The notes under the pieces were generated by a model. It made no database searches, was not told where the DNA came from, and saw only the letters and a list, made by a program, of their open reading frames with translations. A stretch of DNA of 64,000 nt from Sphingomonas sp. PAMC26645 (lineage in GTDB: Bacteria > Pseudomonadota > Alphaproteobacteria > Sphingomonadales > Sphingomonadaceae): contig NZ_CP039249.1 of NCBI RefSeq assembly GCF_004795835.1, forward strand, positions 3,323,001 through 3,387,000. Reading direction: 5' to 3'. Both the position numbers and the translations under genes were made by a program. Numbering within the stretch: the first letter of the stretch is position 1; every line of letters starts with the position of its first letter. This document shows, piece by piece, positions 1 through 9,684 of the stretch.

Positions 1-274
1 CGACGGTGATCATCGTCGAGTCCATGTCAGCTACTAGAAGCTTCTTCGTGCGAGTCAGGCTCGATTGAACGACCACGTCGGTACCGACGAACGCACCCTC
101 GAGCGCGACCCGAGCCGCGTCCGGCGCCATCCCGAAGATCAGGTCGGCCGCCTCGCCCTCGTCGATCCAGCCGCTCGCACCCGGTGCGCACCCTGCGTCG
201 CGCAGGCGGTCCATCGCAGTCGAAATATCGCCTGCGGTCAGCGTGCCCGAGGCTATAAGCGTTGCCGTGAACAT
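1..274 (-). CDS. serB: Phosphoserine phosphatase, N-terminal part (cut by window start)
   Basis: SerB removes phosphate from O-phosphoserine in the last step of serine synthesis. Translating the minus strand from an ATG at 274 gives [15 protein letters not shown] and, after about 80 residues of regulatory N-terminal region, [15 protein letters not shown], where DMDST is the HAD motif I holding the catalytic aspartate. The remaining catalytic domain lies beyond the window. The start has a good ribosome-binding site (GGGAG, 7 nt upstream). The gene is divergent from miaA and the two start codons overlap by 8 bp, so each 5' leader must lie inside the other gene. The family call is secure; the distal half cannot be seen. 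Confidence 0.9.
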   Translation of the reverse strand, partial: MFTATLIASGTLTAGDISTAMDRLRDAGCAPGASGWIDEGEAADLIFGMAPDAARVALEGAFVGTDVVVQSSLTRTKKLLVADMDSTMITV

Positions 275-1196
275 AGAACATCTCCCGAAGGTCGCGCTCA
301 TCGCAGGGCCGACTGCGAGCGGCAAGTCCGCGCTCGCGCTCGCCATCGCCGCGCGCCACGACGGCGTCGTCATCAACGCCGACTCCGCGCAGGTCTATGC
401 CGACCTCCGCATCCTCACCGCGCGCCCGTCGGCAGAAGAAGAGGCCAGCGCCCCGCACCGGCTCTTCGGACACGTCGATGCCGCCGATGCGAGCTACTCC
501 GCGGCGCGCTGGGCTACCGAGGCGACGCTGGCGATCCGCGATACGCTCGCCGAGGGGAAGCTGCCGATCCTGGCGGGTGGCACAGGGCTCTATATCCGCA
601 CGCTGCTCGACGGTATCGCACCCGTCCCAGACATCGACCCGGCCCTTCGCGAGCAAGTCCGCGCCCTGCCCGTCGCGGAGGCGCACGCAGCACTCACGCA
701 ACTTGATCCGCAGGCCGCAACCAAGCTCAATGCAGCCGACACAACCCGCGTCGCCCGAGCGCTAGAAGTCGTCCGCGGTACCGGCCGGACGCTTGCCGAC
801 TGGCAGACCGAGAAGATCGGCGGGATCGGCGATACGATCGACGTCCGCGCGCTGATCCTGATCCCCGACCGCGACTGGCTCAACGCGCGCATCGACCAGC
901 GCTTCGCCGAGATGGCCGACACCAGCCGCGAGGAAATCACCGCGCTGCTCGCCCGCACCGACATCCCGCAGGACGCCCCGATCCGCCGCGCGATCGGTAT
1001 GCCCGAGATCGCCGCCTTGGTCCGCGGCGAGACCTCGAAACCCGACGCCATTGCCGCTGGATCGCTCGCCACGCGCCGCTATGCCAAGCGCCAATATACC
1101 TGGCTCCGACACCAGCCGCCCGCCACTTGGCCCCGCACCCAAGTGCTCGATCTCCCAACGCGCTTGCAGCAATTTGAAACTATATTGCTCAAATGA
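267..1196 (+). CDS. miaA: tRNA dimethylallyltransferase
   Basis: MiaA prenylates A37 of tRNAs that read UNN codons, using dimethylallyl diphosphate. The P-loop-like motif GPTASGKS lies near the N-terminus, followed by the [10 protein letters not shown] and AGGTGLYI motifs; about 309 residues is the normal length. I chose the GTG at 267 because it starts just before the conserved [13 protein letters not shown]; a GTG at 243 would add 8 residues that look unlike the family. Neither start has a strong ribosome-binding site. The 5' end overlaps the divergent serB start. The gene is followed after 82 nt by ilvB. Confidence 0.93.
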   Translation: MNIEHLPKVALIAGPTASGKSALALAIAARHDGVVINADSAQVYADLRILTARPSAEEEASAPHRLFGHVDAADASYSAARWATEATLAIRDTLAEGKLPILAGGTGLYIRTLLDGIAPVPDIDPALREQVRALPVAEAHAALTQLDPQAATKLNAADTTRVARALEVVRGTGRTLADWQTEKIGGIGDTIDVRALILIPDRDWLNARIDQRFAEMADTSREEITALLARTDIPQDAPIRRAIGMPEIAALVRGETSKPDAIAAGSLATRRYAKRQYTWLRHQPPATWPRTQVLDLPTRLQQFETILLK

Positions 1197-1278
1197 TGTT
1201 TGACACGCATCTTTTATATCGGTAGCCGGCCCCTCCACGAGACGCTAAAGGCAGCGTTCTCGCAAAGGATGATATGAA

Positions 1279-3039
1279 ATGACCGAGAAGAGTGGAGCCG
1301 ATATCCTGATCGAGGCGCTGTGCGATCTCGGCGTGGAGGTCGTCTTCGGCTATCCGGGTGGCGCCGTGCTGCCGATCTACGATGCGCTGTTTCGCCACAA
1401 TTCGAACGGCGGTCGGATCAAGCACATTCTGGTGCGCCACGAGCAGGCTGCGACGCATGCCGCGGAAGGCTATGCCCGCTCGACCGGCAAGCCCGGCGTG
1501 GTGCTCGTCACCTCGGGTCCGGGCGCGACCAATGCCGTGACCGGGATCACCGACGCGCTGATGGATTCGATCCCGATGGTCGTGATCACCGGCCAGGTGC
1601 CGACCGCGCTGATCGGCACCGACGCGTTCCAGGAAGCCGATACCGTCGGCATCACGCGCCATTGCTCGAAGCATAACTACCTCGTGAAGGACCCCGCCAA
1701 GCTTGGCGACGTGATCCACGAGGCGTTCCACATCGCCACCTCGGGGCGCCCCGGCCCGGTGGTCGTCGACATTCCCAAGGACGTGCAGGTCGCGACCGCG
1801 CGCTACAAGAAGCCCGGCCCGATCCAGCACAAGACCTATCGCCCGCAGGTGAAGGCCGACCAGTCGCAGATCGAGCAGCTCGTCGACATGCTCGCCGCGG
1901 CCGAACGTCCGATCCTGTACACCGGCGGCGGCATCATCAATTCGGGTCCGGCCGCGAGCCAGCTGCTGTGCGAACTCGTCCGCATCACCGGCGCGCCGGT
2001 GACGTCGACGCTGATGGGCCTCGGCGCCTATCCCGCCTCCGGCCCGCAGTGGCTCGGCATGCTCGGGATGCACGGCACGTACGAGGCCAACATGGCGATG
2101 AACCAGGCCGACCTCGTCGTCGCGCTCGGCTCGCGCTTCGACGACCGCGTGACCGGGCGGCTGGACGCGTTCAGCCCGAACTCGCGGAAAGTGCATATCG
2201 ACATAGATCGCTCGTCGGTGAACAAGACGGTGCGCGTCGATCTCGGCGTCATCGCGGACGTCGGTCATGCGCTCGAGGACATGGTCCGGATCTGGAAGAG
2301 CCGCCAGCATCCCAAGCCCGACACGACCGACTGGCAGCGTCGGATCGCTGGCTGGCGCGCGGTGAAGTGTCTCGATTTCCCCGAGAACGACCCGAACGAG
2401 ATCATGCCGCAGCGCGCGATTCGGGCGCTGTTCGACGCGACGCACGCACGGTCGCCGATCATCACGACCGAGGTCGGCCAGCACCAGATGTGGGCTGCGC
2501 AGCATTTCGGGTTCGAGAAGCCGAACAAGTGGCTGACCAGCGGCGGTCTCGGCACGATGGGCTATGGCCTGCCCGCCGCGATCGGCGCGCAGCTCGGCAA
2601 CCCGAACGCGCTGGTGATCGACATCGCCGGCGAGGCCTCGATCCAGATGAACATCCAGGAGCTGGCCACCGCGTCGCAATACCGGTTGCCGGTGAAGATC
2701 TTCATCCTCAACAACCAGTATATGGGCATGGTCCGCCAGTGGCAGGAGCTCACCTATGAGAGCCGCTATGCCGAGAGCTATTCGGATTCGCTGCCCGATT
2801 TCGTCAAGCTGGGCGAAGCTTACGGCTGGAAGGGCATCCTGATCGAGACGCGCGACCAGCTCGACGGCGGCATCGCCGAGATGCTGGCGTATGACGGCCC
2901 GGTGATCGTCGATTGCCGCGTGTCGCAGCTGACCAACTGCTTCCCGATGATCCCGTCGGGCGCGGCGCATACCGACATGATCCTGCAGGCGAACGAAGTG
3001 TCCGGCACGATGGACGACGAAGCGAAGGCGCTGGTTTAA
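1279..3039 (+). CDS. ilvB: Acetolactate synthase large (catalytic) subunit
   Basis: This ThDP-dependent enzyme condenses pyruvate with pyruvate or 2-oxobutyrate, the first common step of valine, leucine and isoleucine synthesis. It has 586 residues, the usual length. Visible features are the N-terminal VFGYPGGAVLPIYDAL with the catalytic glutamate downstream in VRHEQAATHAAEGYAR, the central FAD-binding domain, and the C-terminal GTMGYGLPAAIGAQLG and NNQYMGMVRQWQ ThDP region. The ThDP/Mg motif reads G-E-A-S (Glu452) where GDGS or GDAS is usual. RBS AAAGGATGAT precedes ATG 1279. The 82-nt leader has a TTGACA at 1200 but no convincing -10 and no leader peptide. It lies 1 nt before ilvN. Confidence 0.97.
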   Translation: MTEKSGADILIEALCDLGVEVVFGYPGGAVLPIYDALFRHNSNGGRIKHILVRHEQAATHAAEGYARSTGKPGVVLVTSGPGATNAVTGITDALMDSIPMVVITGQVPTALIGTDAFQEADTVGITRHCSKHNYLVKDPAKLGDVIHEAFHIATSGRPGPVVVDIPKDVQVATARYKKPGPIQHKTYRPQVKADQSQIEQLVDMLAAAERPILYTGGGIINSGPAASQLLCELVRITGAPVTSTLMGLGAYPASGPQWLGMLGMHGTYEANMAMNQADLVVALGSRFDDRVTGRLDAFSPNSRKVHIDIDRSSVNKTVRVDLGVIADVGHALEDMVRIWKSRQHPKPDTTDWQRRIAGWRAVKCLDFPENDPNEIMPQRAIRALFDATHARSPIITTEVGQHQMWAAQHFGFEKPNKWLTSGGLGTMGYGLPAAIGAQLGNPNALVIDIAGEASIQMNIQELATASQYRLPVKIFILNNQYMGMVRQWQELTYESRYAESYSDSLPDFVKLGEAYGWKGILIETRDQLDGGIAEMLAYDGPVIVDCRVSQLTNCFPMIPSGAAHTDMILQANEVSGTMDDEAKALV

Positions 3040-3040
3040 G

Positions 3041-4702
<1,662 letters not shown>

Positions 4703-5100
4703 TCGACCGGCCGGCACGTCGGAGCCTGCCCATAGGGCACGGCTTCGCCGGGGCCGACGGGCTGGCGTGGGGGAAGTGCTGAGGCCAGCGTAAAGCCTGC
4801 GCCTACCACCACCCCGGCGAAGGCCGGGGCCCAGCTGGGGGACGTTGCTAATGGACGACGACGCTCCGATACCTCGACCTTTCCAACTGGGCCCCGGCCT
4901 TCGCCGGGGTGGTGGCGTTTTGGGAGAAGCGTCAATCGCTGCCTATCCTGTTCCCTCGCGAACGCGGGGGGCCAGGATCTCGGGCGGTGATCGTGGTTTA
5001 GCTGGGCCCCCGCGTCCGCGGGGGAACGAGAGCTTGCGGTGCACTCTACCGAGAGCGGGAGCGCGACGCCCCCCGACCCAATTCCGAAACACAGCGTTGG
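4703..5100. repeat. Cluster of palindromic repeats between ilvC and yceI
   Basis: This gap of about 480 bases holds no gene I can support. It contains two inverted repeat pairs. At 4806-4834 and 4887-4915 there is a perfect 29-bp inverted repeat around a 52-bp spacer, each arm itself palindromic (CCGGCGAAGGCCGG). At 4950-4975 and 5002-5026 there is a second, imperfect pair (GTTCCCTCGCGAACGCGGGG against CCCCGCGTCCGCGGGGGAAC). This is typical of dispersed BIME-like elements in sphingomonads. Confidence 0.75.
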
Positions 5101-5164
5101 CATAACGTCGTTTGACGCGCCCCCTCCGCTCGGCCAGCATCGCGCGTCAAACAGGAGACCCCGC

Positions 5165-5770
5165 ATGCGCCTAGTCCTAGCCACGATCCTCGCCCTCACC
5201 GCCGCGCCAGTACTGGCCCAGACCGCAGGCGTCCCCGGCGCCCCCGTCAAGGCACGCGTCGCCGCCGGCACCTATGCGGTCGACCCCAACCACACGCAGG
5301 TGACGTGGGCCGTCAACCACATGGGCTTCTCGATGCTCGAAGGCCAGCTCGGCGCGTCGGGGGGCAGCATCACGATCGATCCCGCAAAGCCGAACGCGAC
5401 CAAGGTCGAAGTGAACTTCGCGATCGACCAGCTGTCGGTCACCGCAGCGCCGTTCGCCGGCCATCTGAAGTCGAAGGACTTCTTCGACGCCGCGACCTAC
5501 CCGACCGCCAAGTTCGTCTCGACCAAGGTCGTCGCAACCGGCGGCAAGGCGACGATCACCGGCGACCTCACGCTCAAGGGCGTCACCAAGCCGGTCGTGC
5601 TCCAGGCGACCTTCATCGGCGCCGGCGCGAACCCGATGAACAAGAAGCTCAACTTCGGCTTCCGCGCGACGACGTCGATCAAGCGCAGCGACTTCAATAT
5701 CGGCGCCTACGCCCCGGTCGTGTCGGACAAGGTTGACCTGACGATCAACGCCGCGTTCTCGGCGCAATAA
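5165..5770 (+). CDS. YceI family periplasmic protein
   Basis: YceI proteins are lipocalin-like beta-barrels that bind isoprenoid or amide lipids in the periplasm; the physiological role is poorly defined. The start at 5165 gives a clear signal peptide (MRLVLATILALTAAPVLAQ) and has an AGGAG ribosome-binding site; longer in-frame starts upstream run through the repeat region and are rejected. The mature part shows YAVDPNHTQVTWAVNHMGF, VTAAPFAGHLKSKDFFDA and the C-terminal SDFNIGAYAPVVSDKVDLTI, all family-typical. It has 201 residues and is apparently a single-gene unit. Confidence 0.9.
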   Translation: MRLVLATILALTAAPVLAQTAGVPGAPVKARVAAGTYAVDPNHTQVTWAVNHMGFSMLEGQLGASGGSITIDPAKPNATKVEVNFAIDQLSVTAAPFAGHLKSKDFFDAATYPTAKFVSTKVVATGGKATITGDLTLKGVTKPVVLQATFIGAGANPMNKKLNFGFRATTSIKRSDFNIGAYAPVVSDKVDLTINAAFSAQ

Positions 5771-5783
5771 TCTGTCGAATTTT

Positions 5784-5818
5784 CTATCGCGCTGGACACG
5801 GACTGTGTCCGCGCGATA
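5784..5818 (+). terminator. Hairpin between yceI and the leu leader
   Basis: CTATCGCGC and GGACAC pair with GTGTCC and GCGCGATAG around a short GGACT loop, with one bulged T. There is no T-run after it. It could end the yceI transcript or belong to the 5' part of the leuA leader, since it lies 11 nt before the leader peptide start. Confidence 0.5.
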
Positions 5819-5829
5819 GGACGACGTTA

Positions 5830-5874
5830 ATGACGTATGGCCGCCTCCTGCTGCTTCGACTTACGCGCCCTTAG
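5830..5874 (+). CDS. leuL: Leucine leader peptide (attenuator peptide)
   Basis: The open frame ATG ACG TAT GGC CGC then CTC CTG CTG CTT CGA CTT ACG CGC CCT TAG encodes MTYGRLLLLRLTRP. Five of its 14 residues are leucine, four of them consecutive. An AGGA ribosome-binding motif lies 8 nt upstream. It is 91 nt upstream of leuA, and its stop codon sits inside a GC-rich hairpin that can refold with downstream sequence. Leucine-rich leader peptides before leuA are the established hallmark of transcription attenuation. The peptide is not expected to have a function beyond sensing charged tRNA-Leu. Confidence 0.78.
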   Translation: MTYGRLLLLRLTRP

Positions 5875-5926
5875 GCGCGCCGATCGTTTGCGCGGTGGTC
5901 ATGCCCCGCGCCTCGCGCCTAAGGGC
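5864..5926 (+). promoter_or_regulatory. Alternative RNA stems of the leuA attenuator
   Basis: Three mutually dependent stems are visible. One is a local 6-bp hairpin at 5864-5879 (CGCGCC/GGCGCG) containing the leader stop codon. One is a 13-bp perfect stem, 5867-5879 with 5914-5926 (GCCCTTAGGCGCG). The third is an internal 6-bp stem, 5890-5895 with 5906-5911. The first two exclude each other, so ribosome position on the leucine codons could select between them. No U-tract follows, so whether termination, Rho access or another step is controlled is not clear. Confidence 0.6.
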
Positions 5927-5964
5927 TGACCCGAACGCTCCCGACGATACGAGAGACACGAGCC

Positions 5965-7623
5965 ATGCTGCGCGACCCAACGACCAAATACCGTCCCTTC
6001 CCACAAGTCGACCTGCCCGACCGCCAATGGCCGTCGAAGACGATCGTCAAGCCACCCCGCTGGCTCTCGACCGATCTGCGCGACGGCAACCAGGCGCTGA
6101 TCGACCCGATGGATGCCGAGAAGAAGACGCGCTTCTTCGACCTGCTCTGCAAGGTCGGCTTGAAGGAGATCGAGGTCGGCTTCCCGAGCGCGGGCGCAAC
6201 CGAGTTCGACTTCATCTCGGGGTTGGTGAAGACCGGCCGCATCCCCGACGACGTGTCGATCCAGGTGCTCACCCAGTCGCGCCGCGACCTGATCGAGACG
6301 AGCTTTGCCAGCCTCGTCGGCGCGAAGACCGCGATCGTGCACCTCTACAACGCGGTGTCGCCGGCATGGCGCAAGATCGTGTTCGGGATGGACCGCGCAC
6401 AGGTGAAGCAGATCGCGATCGACGGCGCCAAGGTGCTGCGCGATGAAGCCGCCAAGCAGCCGAACGTTCGCTGGCAGTTCGAATATTCGCCGGAAACCTT
6501 CTCGACCGCCGAGCTCGATTTCTCGCTGGAGGTCTGCGAGGCGGTGATGGACGTCCTGATGCCGACGCCCGACAATCCGATCATCTTCAACCTGCCCGCG
6601 ACGGTCGAGTGCGCGACGCCGAACATCTATGCCGACCAGATCGAATGGTTCGGGCGGCATATCCGTAATCGCGACGCGGTGGCGATCTCGCTGCACACGC
6701 ACAACGACCGCGGCACAGGCGTCGCGGCGGCGGAGCTCGGCATGATGGCGGGGGCGGACCGGGTCGAGGGTTGCCTGCTCGGCAATGGCGAGCGGACCGG
6801 CAATTGCGATCTCGTGACCGTCGCGCTCAACATGTACACGCAGGGGGTGGATCCGAAGCTCGACCTGTCGGACATCGACGGCGTCGTGAACACGGTCAAT
6901 TACTGCACCAACATCCCCGTCCACCCGCGCACGCCCTATGCTGGCGACCTGGTCTTCACCGCGTTTTCGGGGTCGCATCAGGACGCGATCAAGAAGGGGT
7001 TCGCGGCGCAGGAGGCGAAGAACGACACGCTGTGGGAGGTGCCGTATCTCCCGATCGACCCCGCCGATCTCGGCCGCAGCTACGAGGCGGTGATCCGCGT
7101 CAATTCGCAATCGGGCAAGGGCGGCGTCGCCTGGGTGATCGAGCAGGACAAGGGGCTGAAGCTGCCCAAGCGGTTGCAGGCGGACTTCAGCCGGCACGTG
7201 CAGGCCTATGCCGACGAAACCAGCCGCGAGTTGAACGCCGCGGATATCTGGAGCCTGTTCGAGCGGACCTACATGCCGCAGGCGGACGACCGCGTGGAAT
7301 TGCGCGATTACGAGGAGAGCGGTGCCTCTGGGCAGCGCGTCTTTATTGGTCGCGTGGCGATCGACGGCGAGGAGCGGTCGATCTCCGGACGTGGCAACGG
7401 ACTGATCTCGGGCGTAATCGCGGCACTGACGGACTCGACCGGACCGACGCTGGACGTCGTCGACTACAACGAGCACGCGATCGGCCACGGCGCAGATGCG
7501 CAGGCTGCTGCCTATGTCGAATGTCGCACCGCGGAGGGCAGGACGGTGTTTGGAGTCGGCATGGATACCGACATCGCCACCGCCTCGGTCCGCGCGGTCC
7601 TCAGCGCCGCCAACCGCGCCTGA
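5965..7623 (+). CDS. leuA: 2-isopropylmalate synthase
   Basis: LeuA condenses 2-ketoisovalerate with acetyl-CoA, the committed step to leucine. The 552-residue length and the N-terminus ([19 protein letters not shown]) place it in the long, yeast/actinobacterial-type LeuA subfamily. The catalytic TIM barrel has the metal motifs [15 protein letters not shown] and [21 protein letters not shown]-terminal regulatory LeuA dimer domain (from about residue 420 on) would bind leucine for feedback inhibition. The ATG at 5965 is preceded by GAGAGACACGAGCC. A leucine leader peptide and refolding stems lie directly upstream, so expression is probably attenuated by charged tRNA-Leu. Confidence 0.96.
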   Translation: MLRDPTTKYRPFPQVDLPDRQWPSKTIVKPPRWLSTDLRDGNQALIDPMDAEKKTRFFDLLCKVGLKEIEVGFPSAGATEFDFISGLVKTGRIPDDVSIQVLTQSRRDLIETSFASLVGAKTAIVHLYNAVSPAWRKIVFGMDRAQVKQIAIDGAKVLRDEAAKQPNVRWQFEYSPETFSTAELDFSLEVCEAVMDVLMPTPDNPIIFNLPATVECATPNIYADQIEWFGRHIRNRDAVAISLHTHNDRGTGVAAAELGMMAGADRVEGCLLGNGERTGNCDLVTVALNMYTQGVDPKLDLSDIDGVVNTVNYCTNIPVHPRTPYAGDLVFTAFSGSHQDAIKKGFAAQEAKNDTLWEVPYLPIDPADLGRSYEAVIRVNSQSGKGGVAWVIEQDKGLKLPKRLQADFSRHVQAYADETSRELNAADIWSLFERTYMPQADDRVELRDYEESGASGQRVFIGRVAIDGEERSISGRGNGLISGVIAALTDSTGPTLDVVDYNEHAIGHGADAQAAAYVECRTAEGRTVFGVGMDTDIATASVRAVLSAANRA

Positions 7624-7635
7624 CCTTATGAAATA

Positions 7636-7663
7636 CGGCCATCGGCTGAACCGGTGGCCGTTT
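7636..7663 (+). terminator. Terminator of leuA
   Basis: A 10-bp stem, CGGCCATCGG with CCGGTGGCCG (one G-T pair), has a CTGAA loop and is followed by TTTAA. It lies 13 nt after the leuA stop and faces the converging DJ-1-like gene. Confidence 0.7.
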
Positions 7664-7667
7664 AACC

Positions 7668-8345
7668 TTACGCCAGCTTCGCCAGCAACGCCTGTGCCGC
7701 CTTTGCCGACGAGGCGGGGTTTTGGCCGGTGATCAGCAGGCCGTCCTCGACCACGTACACGCCCCAGTCTGCGGTCTTGGAGTAGTTGCCGCCCTTCTGT
7801 TGCAGCATGTCCTCGACCAGGAACGGCACGACATCGCTGAGCCCGACCGCGGCTTCTTCGCTGTTGGTGAAGCCGGTGACCGTCTTGCCCTTTACCAGCG
7901 GCGCGCCGTCGGCGGCCTTTACGTCGCGCAGCACGCCGGGTGCGTGACAGACCAGCGCGACGGGCTTGCCTGCGCCGATCGCGGTTTCGATCAAAGCGAT
8001 CGATGCCGGATCGTTGGCGAGATCCCAAAGCGGCCCATGCCCGCCGGGATAGAACACTGCGTCGTAGTCGGCGATCCGCATGTCGGACAGTTTGCGCGTA
8101 TCGGCGAGCGCGGCGGTTGCATCGGCATCCGCCTCGAACCGGCGTGTCGCGTCGGTCTGCGCGTCGGGCTTGGCACTGCTGGGATCGAGCGGTGGCTGGC
8201 CACCTGCCGGCGATGCGATCGTGATGTCTACGCCCGCGTCCTTGAACACGTAATAGGGCGCGGCGAGTTCCTCGAGCCAGAAGCCGGTCTTGCGGCCGGT
8301 ATCGCCGAGATCGGCATGCGAGGTGAGGACGACGAGAATTTTCAA
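7668..8345 (-). CDS. Type 1 glutamine amidotransferase-like / DJ-1/PfpI family protein
   Basis: The protein belongs to the DJ-1/PfpI (ThiJ) superfamily, which includes Hsp31-like deglycases and chaperones. It shows KILVVLTSHADLGDTGRKTG, then PGGHGPLWD, and the nucleophile elbow LVCHAPG with the Cys-His pair of this family, about 225 residues in all. I chose a TTG start at 8345 because GGAG lies 7 nt upstream and the product then begins MKILVVLTS. The ATG at 8405 would add about 20 residues that do not resemble the family. Substrate and precise activity cannot be inferred. Confidence 0.85.
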   Translation of the reverse strand: MKILVVLTSHADLGDTGRKTGFWLEELAAPYYVFKDAGVDITIASPAGGQPPLDPSSAKPDAQTDATRRFEADADATAALADTRKLSDMRIADYDAVFYPGGHGPLWDLANDPASIALIETAIGAGKPVALVCHAPGVLRDVKAADGAPLVKGKTVTGFTNSEEAAVGLSDVVPFLVEDMLQQKGGNYSKTADWGVYVVEDGLLITGQNPASSAKAAQALLAKLA

Positions 8346-8488
8346 CTTTGGTCTCCGGATCGGGTTCGTGGGGAGAGAACGAACCGGCTCTAGGATCGGC
8401 GCCATGCGTGTGGGACCGAAATGCGCTCGATCGTGAGACTATCGCTCTGAGCAGGACCGGTCGGCAATCATACGGAGCCATGCCCTTC

Positions 8489-8547
8489 CTTGTTCTCCCG
8501 CGAAGGCGGGAGCCCAGTCTGGATCCCCGCCTTCGCGGGGCAACAAG
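8489..8547. repeat. Dispersed palindromic repeat
   Basis: CTTGTTCTCCCGCGAAGGCGGGAG is followed by CCCAGTCTGGAT and CCCCGCCTTCGCGGGGCAACAAG: two small hairpins with complementary outer ends. The same design (TTGTCTCCCCGC ... GGGTGAACAA) is at 34714-34770. It lies between the DJ-1-like gene start and the folB stop. Confidence 0.75.
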
Positions 8548-8576
8548 TCTTTCTCAAACGCTGGATCGATCTTTCG

Positions 8577-8933
8577 CTAGATCGAGCGCTCCCGCACGAT
8601 GCGGCAGCCGATCGCGGCATCGGGGTAGACGTCGGTCTTCATCGTCTCGATCTCGACCCGCCGCACCCGCTCGTCCGCCAGACACAGCGTGGCGATTGCC
8701 TCGCAAAGCGTCTCCTGCAACGCGAACGGGCGCTCCGCTACCATCGCCAGGATGCTGGTGCGGACGAAGTCGTAATCGAGCACTTCCCCGATCGCATCGT
8801 CGCCGAGCGGGCCTGGATACACGACCGTCATCTCGACCGAGACGACCACGCGTTGTGGCGCGACTTCGTGCGGGTGGATGCCGAGGCGCATCATCACCTC
8901 GAGTCCGTCCAGGATCGTCGTGAATTCAGCCAT
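8577..8933 (-). CDS. folB: Dihydroneopterin aldolase
   Basis: FolB cleaves dihydroneopterin to 6-hydroxymethyl-dihydropterin in folate synthesis. The 118-residue protein shows LEVMMRLGIHPHEVAPQRV with the conserved glutamate, the LDYDFV tyrosine and a C-terminal catalytic-lysine region (VEIETMKTDVYPDA). The ATG at 8933 has AGGGGCGGA directly upstream and overlaps the stop of the preceding reductase gene by 8 nt, so translation is coupled. The gene order folE, reductase, folB on this strand supports a pterin role. A dihydromonapterin/FolX-type activity is a less likely alternative. Confidence 0.88.
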   Translation of the reverse strand: MAEFTTILDGLEVMMRLGIHPHEVAPQRVVVSVEMTVVYPGPLGDDAIGEVLDYDFVRTSILAMVAERPFALQETLCEAIATLCLADERVRRVEIETMKTDVYPDAAIGCRIVRERSI

Positions 8934-9684
8934 TCCGCCCCTCAAACATCACGTCGCCGTCTCGCGTCAGAAACCGTTGCCCGCAATCGACGAACACATT
9001 CTGCCCCGTCACGCCTTTTGCGGTCAGCAACCATGCGACCGCGTCCGCGACCGCGTCGGCGCCGACCGGCCGCTCGAGCAAATTGTCGCTCGCCACTGCC
9101 GCGAACTCTTCTTCAGTCTGGTCTCCGCTTGGCAACGTAAGCCCCGGCGATACGGCGTTGACCGAGATGCGTGGGACGAGCGCCTGTGCCAGCATCATCG
9201 TTGCCCCCTCCAGCGCGATCTTGCCGCAACTGTACGAGAAGAAGTCCGGGTTGAGGTTGGCCACCTTCTGGTCGAGCACATTGACCACCGCGCCGTCCGC
9301 GACGTCGTCCTGCGACGCTAGCGCGGACGCGAGCAGCACCGGCGCGCCGCAATTGATCGCGCCAAGCTCGGCGAACAGCACCGGATCGACGGTCGGCGGT
9401 CGGTCGAACTCGAACTTCGACGCGCAGTTCACCAGTCCGTCGATCGGCCCGCCAATCGCCGAGCGTGCCGCCGCGAACAGGTCGCCGATCGTGCCCAGAT
9501 CGCTCAGGTCCCCAGCCACCGCAGCGGCACGCCCTCCCCCGTCGACGATCTCCGCCACCAGCGCGGCCGCCTCGTCGGGGGAATGTCCCTGGTGCACGAC
9601 CACCGCGTGCCCGTCCGCCGCCAGCCGCCGGACGATCGCCGCGCCCAGCCGCTTTGCCCCGCCCGTCACCAGGACGGTTCGCAT
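8926..9684 (-). CDS. SDR family reductase, pteridine reductase (PTR1/FolM)-like
   Basis: This is a 252-residue short-chain dehydrogenase. The cofactor loop reads TGGAKRLG, i.e. TGxxxRxG rather than the common TGxxxGxG; this variant is the known mark of PTR1 and FolM pteridine reductases. The catalytic Tyr and Lys are in FFSYSCGKIALEG. Its start overlaps the folE stop (ATGA) and its stop overlaps folB, so it is embedded in a pterin operon. I infer reduction of dihydro- to tetrahydropterins or dihydrofolate. The motif and the neighbourhood agree, but substrate preference is not visible. Confidence 0.82.
   Translation of the reverse strand: MRTVLVTGGAKRLGAAIVRRLAADGHAVVVHQGHSPDEAAALVAEIVDGGGRAAAVAGDLSDLGTIGDLFAAARSAIGGPIDGLVNCASKFEFDRPPTVDPVLFAELGAINCGAPVLLASALASQDDVADGAVVNVLDQKVANLNPDFFSYSCGKIALEGATMMLAQALVPRISVNAVSPGLTLPSGDQTEEEFAAVASDNLLERPVGADAVADAVAWLLTAKGVTGQNVFVDCGQRFLTRDGDVMFEGRNG

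Noticed and set aside
1197..1278. Possible ilv leader peptide or attenuator before ilvB
   Set aside because: All three frames were read; none holds a start with clustered Ile, Val or Leu codons, and no strong stem is seen.
5899..8481. 860-codon open frame on the minus strand opposite leuA and the DJ-1-like gene
   Set aside because: Composition is that of a high-GC antisense frame, and both strands already hold recognisable genes.
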